Assembly (NCBI GenBank): GCA_013399115.1
Contig: VXAA01000849.1
Location: 19,630-83,629, forward strand
DNA from: Anseranas semipalmata
Taxonomy: Eukaryota > Chordata > Aves > Anseriformes > Anseranatidae
DNA length: 64,000 nucleotides
Direction of reading: 5' to 3'
The notes under the pieces were generated by a model that was not told the DNA's origin, made no database searches, and saw nothing but the letters and a program-made list of their open reading frames with translations. Both the position numbers and the translations under genes were made by a program. Shown here in pieces: positions 61,133 through 64,000 of this stretch (positions are counted from its first letter, which is position 1; each line of letters begins with the position of its first letter).

Positions 61133-61146
61133 CTGCCATCTGATGT
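61133..61146 (-). promoter_or_regulatory. CTCF-like core motif, 12 of 14 positions
   Basis: The minus strand reads ACATCAGATGGCAG, matching CCASYAGRKGGCRS except at positions 1 and 4. It has the same strand and the same GATGGCAG end as the motif at 56601. Confidence 0.25.
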
Positions 61147-61193
61147 GAGGTGCTGCATGAACTCACATCCTGATCATGTGAATAGCCTTCCTC

Positions 61194-61208
61194 TATATAT
61201 ATATATAG
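61194..61208. repeat. (TA)n microsatellite
   Basis: Short TA run of about 15 bp directly before the inverted repeats at 61213-61255. Confidence 0.93.
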
Positions 61209-61212
61209 TTTT

Positions 61213-61255
61213 CCACTATAATGGAACATAGTGGAGCGTATAACATTCCATTATA
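61213..61255. repeat. Overlapping inverted repeats
   Basis: TATAATGGAA at 61217-61226 is perfectly complementary to TTCCATTATA at 61246-61255 (10-bp stem, 19-base loop). A second stem, CCACTAT at 61213-61219 with ATAGTGG at 61228-61234, uses part of the same bases, so the two hairpins exclude each other. Confidence 0.9.
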
Positions 61256-62323
61256 ATGAATATAATTTCTTATATAGGCCTGCACAGCAAAATCCAGTGA
61301 AAACAGTATGGGCCAAAATAAAACCCAGGGAACTCTTTGACAATTTAGCAATGTCCGTGCACTGTGCTACATCCTTTATGCAGAAGCCCACACGTGAAGA
61401 TAGAGTGTGAAGTGCCTTTCCTGGGACTTGACTGCAACCAGGGCTGTACTGCCAGGAACAGCACAGCCCTCAGCCATGTTCAACAGTTGTGCAACACTCA
61501 CTTGGAGCAATATCAGAATGGGACCCCCTCTGTGACAAAAATAGGGCTGACAAATTTGTGGAAGGAGCCAATGCTTAACAGATACAGCGTGTGGCGAAAG
61601 GGAATGCTGCTTGGAGCGTAACATAAGATAAGATTACACTCATACAGCATTGCTGTTTGCAGGAAGAGAGATGTTGTTGCCCCTCCAACACAGAGATATT
61701 CATTGTAATGAATCACAGATTAACCATTACAATCTTCCTGCAGAGTCAAATGACTGTTGTAGCAGGGAAGGCTGCGGGGGTGATTGTCCCAGTGCTAACA
61801 GTACCAAAGAGTTGCCTCATTTCACTTCAGAGAAGGAATTCCAACCTTACACTAACAGAAGTGCTCAAAAAGCCCCTTTTCACACCTACGCAGTGCTTGC
61901 CACCATGAGAGCAGTCCTCAGTTATTAACTGCTTAAGATTATTTCAGTAAACAGTCCACTACCTGGTGTCAGTGGCCGGGTACTGAAAATCCACACAGGG
62001 ATTCAAAGCATGCACGCTCCAATGGAAAGACGTGCCCTGACTCCCATCCCGACTTTCATGGGTTGAGGGTCAGGCTCTTAGAGTCCGCACATGACTGGTA
62101 ATTTTTAAATGATTACAATGGAAGGAAAGACTGCCTTTTTAATGCCCAAGCACAACAGCTGCAATGTCACTGGGGTTGTGTTCTGAGATGCTCCTAGACT
62201 GCAGCCCAAATAAGCGTCTTAATGATACTTTGAAAATATGTAAAGCACTTCTTTTATATGTAATGACAATTCCATCTGGGTGCATCGTCTGTTTGTCCAG
62301 CCAGAACAGAATTAGAATTAATG

Positions 62324-62362
62324 AACCAGATTCTGCTCCGATTTGCACTACATGCAACTACA
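62324..62362. repeat. Ancient repeat end, CCAGATTCTGCTC type
   Basis: AACCAGATTCTGCTCCGATT, then TGCACTACATGCAACTACAG. It fits the GGCCTGATTCTGCTCTGATT, TACACTGGTGTAACTCCAG end of the same element group as 46922. Only one arm survives. Confidence 0.42.
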
Positions 62363-62867
62363 GTAAGAGCAGTGAAGACACAAAGTGTGTAAATAAGGGG
62401 AAACTTTGACTAAGTGACTTTATTTGTGACAGTGAGTTTACAATTAGATAACACCTTTCAACTCCAGTAGATCTTCAGGTTCCTTAAAAATGCACTACAC
62501 AAGGCTCTGCTTTATTTACATGCATTGACTGTTTAACAACAATTCTTAACCAACAGCTTCAGAAAACTCATGTAACAATAAAAGATGTTATCAAAGCCAC
62601 AGAAAGAGTTTGGGGAAGCAGATCAAAATTACTTGCACAGGAATTTAGAGAGAATCTAGGCACTTCAACTGTACTCCCATACAAAATACTTTTGAGGGCC
62701 TTTAATGATCATACTTGATGATGGCCTTGTCTTGTATCCATATAGAGAAGACATCTTCTCTGACATAGTGTCCCAAAGGTGACAGTTTGTGTCATTCAGA
62801 AGTGACACCAAATGATGGTCCAAAGGTGTATTACTGATTCAAAGAACTATCATCTTTTAGTTGTAGT

Positions 62868-62956
62868 AATTGTTATATATGGTAATTATGTTATTAATTG
62901 TGTTATATACGGTAATTGTCATTTATGGTAATTTATATGGTATTAAAAGTTATATG
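62868..62956. repeat. Degenerate AT minisatellite (TTATATATGGTAATT-like units)
   Basis: GGTAATT recurs at 62881, 62911 and 62927, usually preceded by TTATATA or ATTTAT. TTAT(A/T)A words fill the gaps, and GTAATTGTTATATA and GTGTTATATACGG mark a unit of about 16-18 bp. Copies are imperfect. Confidence 0.75.
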
Positions 62957-63470
62957 ATGTTAAATGGGTAACAAAATATAGACTAGGTTCTTTTCCTATA
63001 TAAAAAAGGGTAAACAAAATGAGTTCATTGGTGTCTGCAGCATTGTCCATGGAAAGGAATGGCTGAGGTCCCACAATTTGCTGTTATTCACATCTCAAAG
63101 GAAACAAGAGATGACGTGAGTGCAACATGAATGAAAATAGTGGTGGTTGACTAAAGAATAATAGCTGACTGTATTGGTGGGAGGTGAAATGGAAACAGAG
63201 AAATAAACCAATATGACTTCCAACAGTTCTTTCATATTCCTCATGCCCTTATATTACCCAGTGCAAGGACAGCAGCATCCCAGTCAATATCTGATATATC
63301 TTGAGATCTAGTTGCTGTCCCTGATAGACATTTGGCTTTTGTGGGTTCTTCTAGAGTGACTGACCTGTTATAGGCACATGCAGGAAGATACAAACCTGTC
63401 CACCTGTCCAAAGCTCTTATCTCAGTCTGAAAGACAATCCACCACAAATTTATAAACCCATGAGAGGGGA

Positions 63471-63487
63471 AAAAAAAAAAAAAAAAA
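63471..63487. repeat. A17 homopolymer
   Basis: A17 followed by GGAAAGAAAGA, about 50 bp upstream of the LTR start. Confidence 0.93.
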
Positions 63488-63539
63488 GGAAAGAAAGACC
63501 GCTTCATTCCCAAACTTTTTGTAGGCAATGTCTTGCTAT

Positions 63540-64000
63540 TGTATTGGGTTTACGTGGCAAGGTAAAGTAGAAGGGGGCAGCAGGGGTGGCCTCTGTGAGC
63601 AGAGCCCAGCAGCTGCCCCATGTCAGATCAGAGCCAGCTCCAGCCGGCTCCAAAAGGGACCTGCCGCTGGCCAGAGCCCAGCCAGGGAGCGACGCTGGTT
63701 GGGCCTCTGGGAGAGCAGAGTTAAGGAAGGGAACAAACTGCTGTGCAACAGCAGCTGGGAGAGAGGAGTGAGAAATGGGAGAGAAACAGCCCTGCAGGCA
63801 CCCAGGTCAGTGCAGAAGGAGGGCAGGAGGGGCTCCAGGCGCCGCAGCACAAGTTCCCCTGCGGCCCGTGGAGAGGCCCATGGTGGAGCAGGCCGTCCCC
63901 CTGCAGCCCATGGGTACCCCACGGAGCAGATCTCCACGCTGCAGCCATGGAGGAGCCCCCATGGAGCAGGTGGATGTGGCCTGAAGGAGGCTGCGGCCCA
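63540..64000 (+). mobile_element. Avian endogenous retrovirus LTR (ERVL-like), continues past the window
   Basis: The LTR begins TGTATTGGGTTTACGTGGCA at 63540 and continues with GCAGGGGTGGCCTCTGTGAG, AGCCGGCTCC-type GC-rich words, then AACAAACTGCTGTGCAACAG and CAGCTGGGAGAGAGGAGTGAG. This is a very common LTR of neoavian genomes, which I associate with the ERVL class; I do not assign a database name. The usual TATA-type ATATTTAAGAAGGG region reads GAGTTAAGGAAGGG here (about 63718-63731), so the promoter looks weakened. The 3' part is built of related GC-rich modules and is cut by the window end. Whether this is a solo LTR or a provirus cannot be seen. Short frames inside it are not genes. Confidence 0.87.
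63859..64000 (+). repeat. GC-rich modules inside the LTR tail
   Basis: Three related modules start CTGCGGCCCGTGG (63859), CTGCAGCCCATGG (63901) and CTGCAGCCATGG (63939), each ending in GGAGCAG about 30 bases later. A fourth begins at 63991 with CTGCGGCCCA. Start-to-start spacing is 42, 38 and 52 bases. Expansion of this block is a known source of length differences among copies of this type of bird LTR. Confidence 0.8.

Larger units (their letters stand above)
61256..63539. other. Non-coding stretch, no gene recognised
   Basis: Frames of up to 95 codons with no recognised domain. An AT minisatellite, one ancient-repeat copy and an A-tract are listed separately. Confidence 0.6.

Noticed and set aside
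63586..63984. Several overlapping frames of 61-104 codons at the right edge
   Set aside because: They lie inside the GC-rich, stop-poor LTR and run on both strands. LTRs of this kind do not encode proteins.

Overview
This window reads as vertebrate, almost certainly avian, nuclear DNA with no intact protein-coding gene that I can support. Organism call: the left edge holds a long antisense CR1 LINE with reverse-transcriptase motifs. Two short CR1 3'-end fragments lie inside the window, both ending in the ATTCTATGA-like motif typical of bird CR1. The right edge enters an LTR of the kind scattered through neoavian genomes, beginning TGTATTGGGTTTACGTGGC. Composition is AT-rich and CpG-poor, stops are dense in all frames, and no operon-like gene packing or prokaryotic signal is visible. 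Two assembly gaps (17 N and 1 N) fit a draft genome scaffold. I read the window as intergenic or deep-intronic.

Layout. 1-1020: degraded CR1, sense on the minus strand, with one frameshift, two in-frame stops and altered catalytic residues. 1131-8830: AT-rich non-coding DNA with A-tracts and small tandem duplications. 8830-9440: complex, repeat-free, stop-rich sequence that looks like a conserved non-coding element (inference). 9441-26350: non-coding with microsatellites, a 17-N gap, a 44-bp alternating purine-pyrimidine tract and worn repeat copies. 26350-28300: an ancient repeat, a perfect 22-bp tandem duplication and a second candidate conserved element. 28300-37630: non-coding, with a third candidate conserved element near 32 kb. 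37640-39600: a cluster of three tRNA/MIR-like SINE relics. 39900-47050: a 24-bp perfect palindrome and several ancient repeats. 48376-48439: CR1 3' tip, antisense. 51100-52310: MIR/L2-like and inverted-repeat relics beside pyrimidine tracts. 56560-56665: a small CpG-rich island with a CTCF-like motif. 58904-63000: more ancient repeats, a CR1 3' end, nested inverted repeats and an AT minisatellite. 63540-64000: the 5' portion of an ERV LTR, running off the window.

The most informative content is the repeat record. At least three recurring ancient short element types, all matched from memory of amniote genomes, are present as diverged copies: one with a GGCCTGATTCT...TTACACC...TTGACTTCAATGG theme, one with a TTAGGTGCC theme and one with a TGCTTTGCTGGATCAGG theme. 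Lineage-specific CR1 and ERV insertions lie among them. No new defence, metabolic or mobile system was found. Candidate regulatory elements are offered as hypotheses that a genome alignment could settle quickly.
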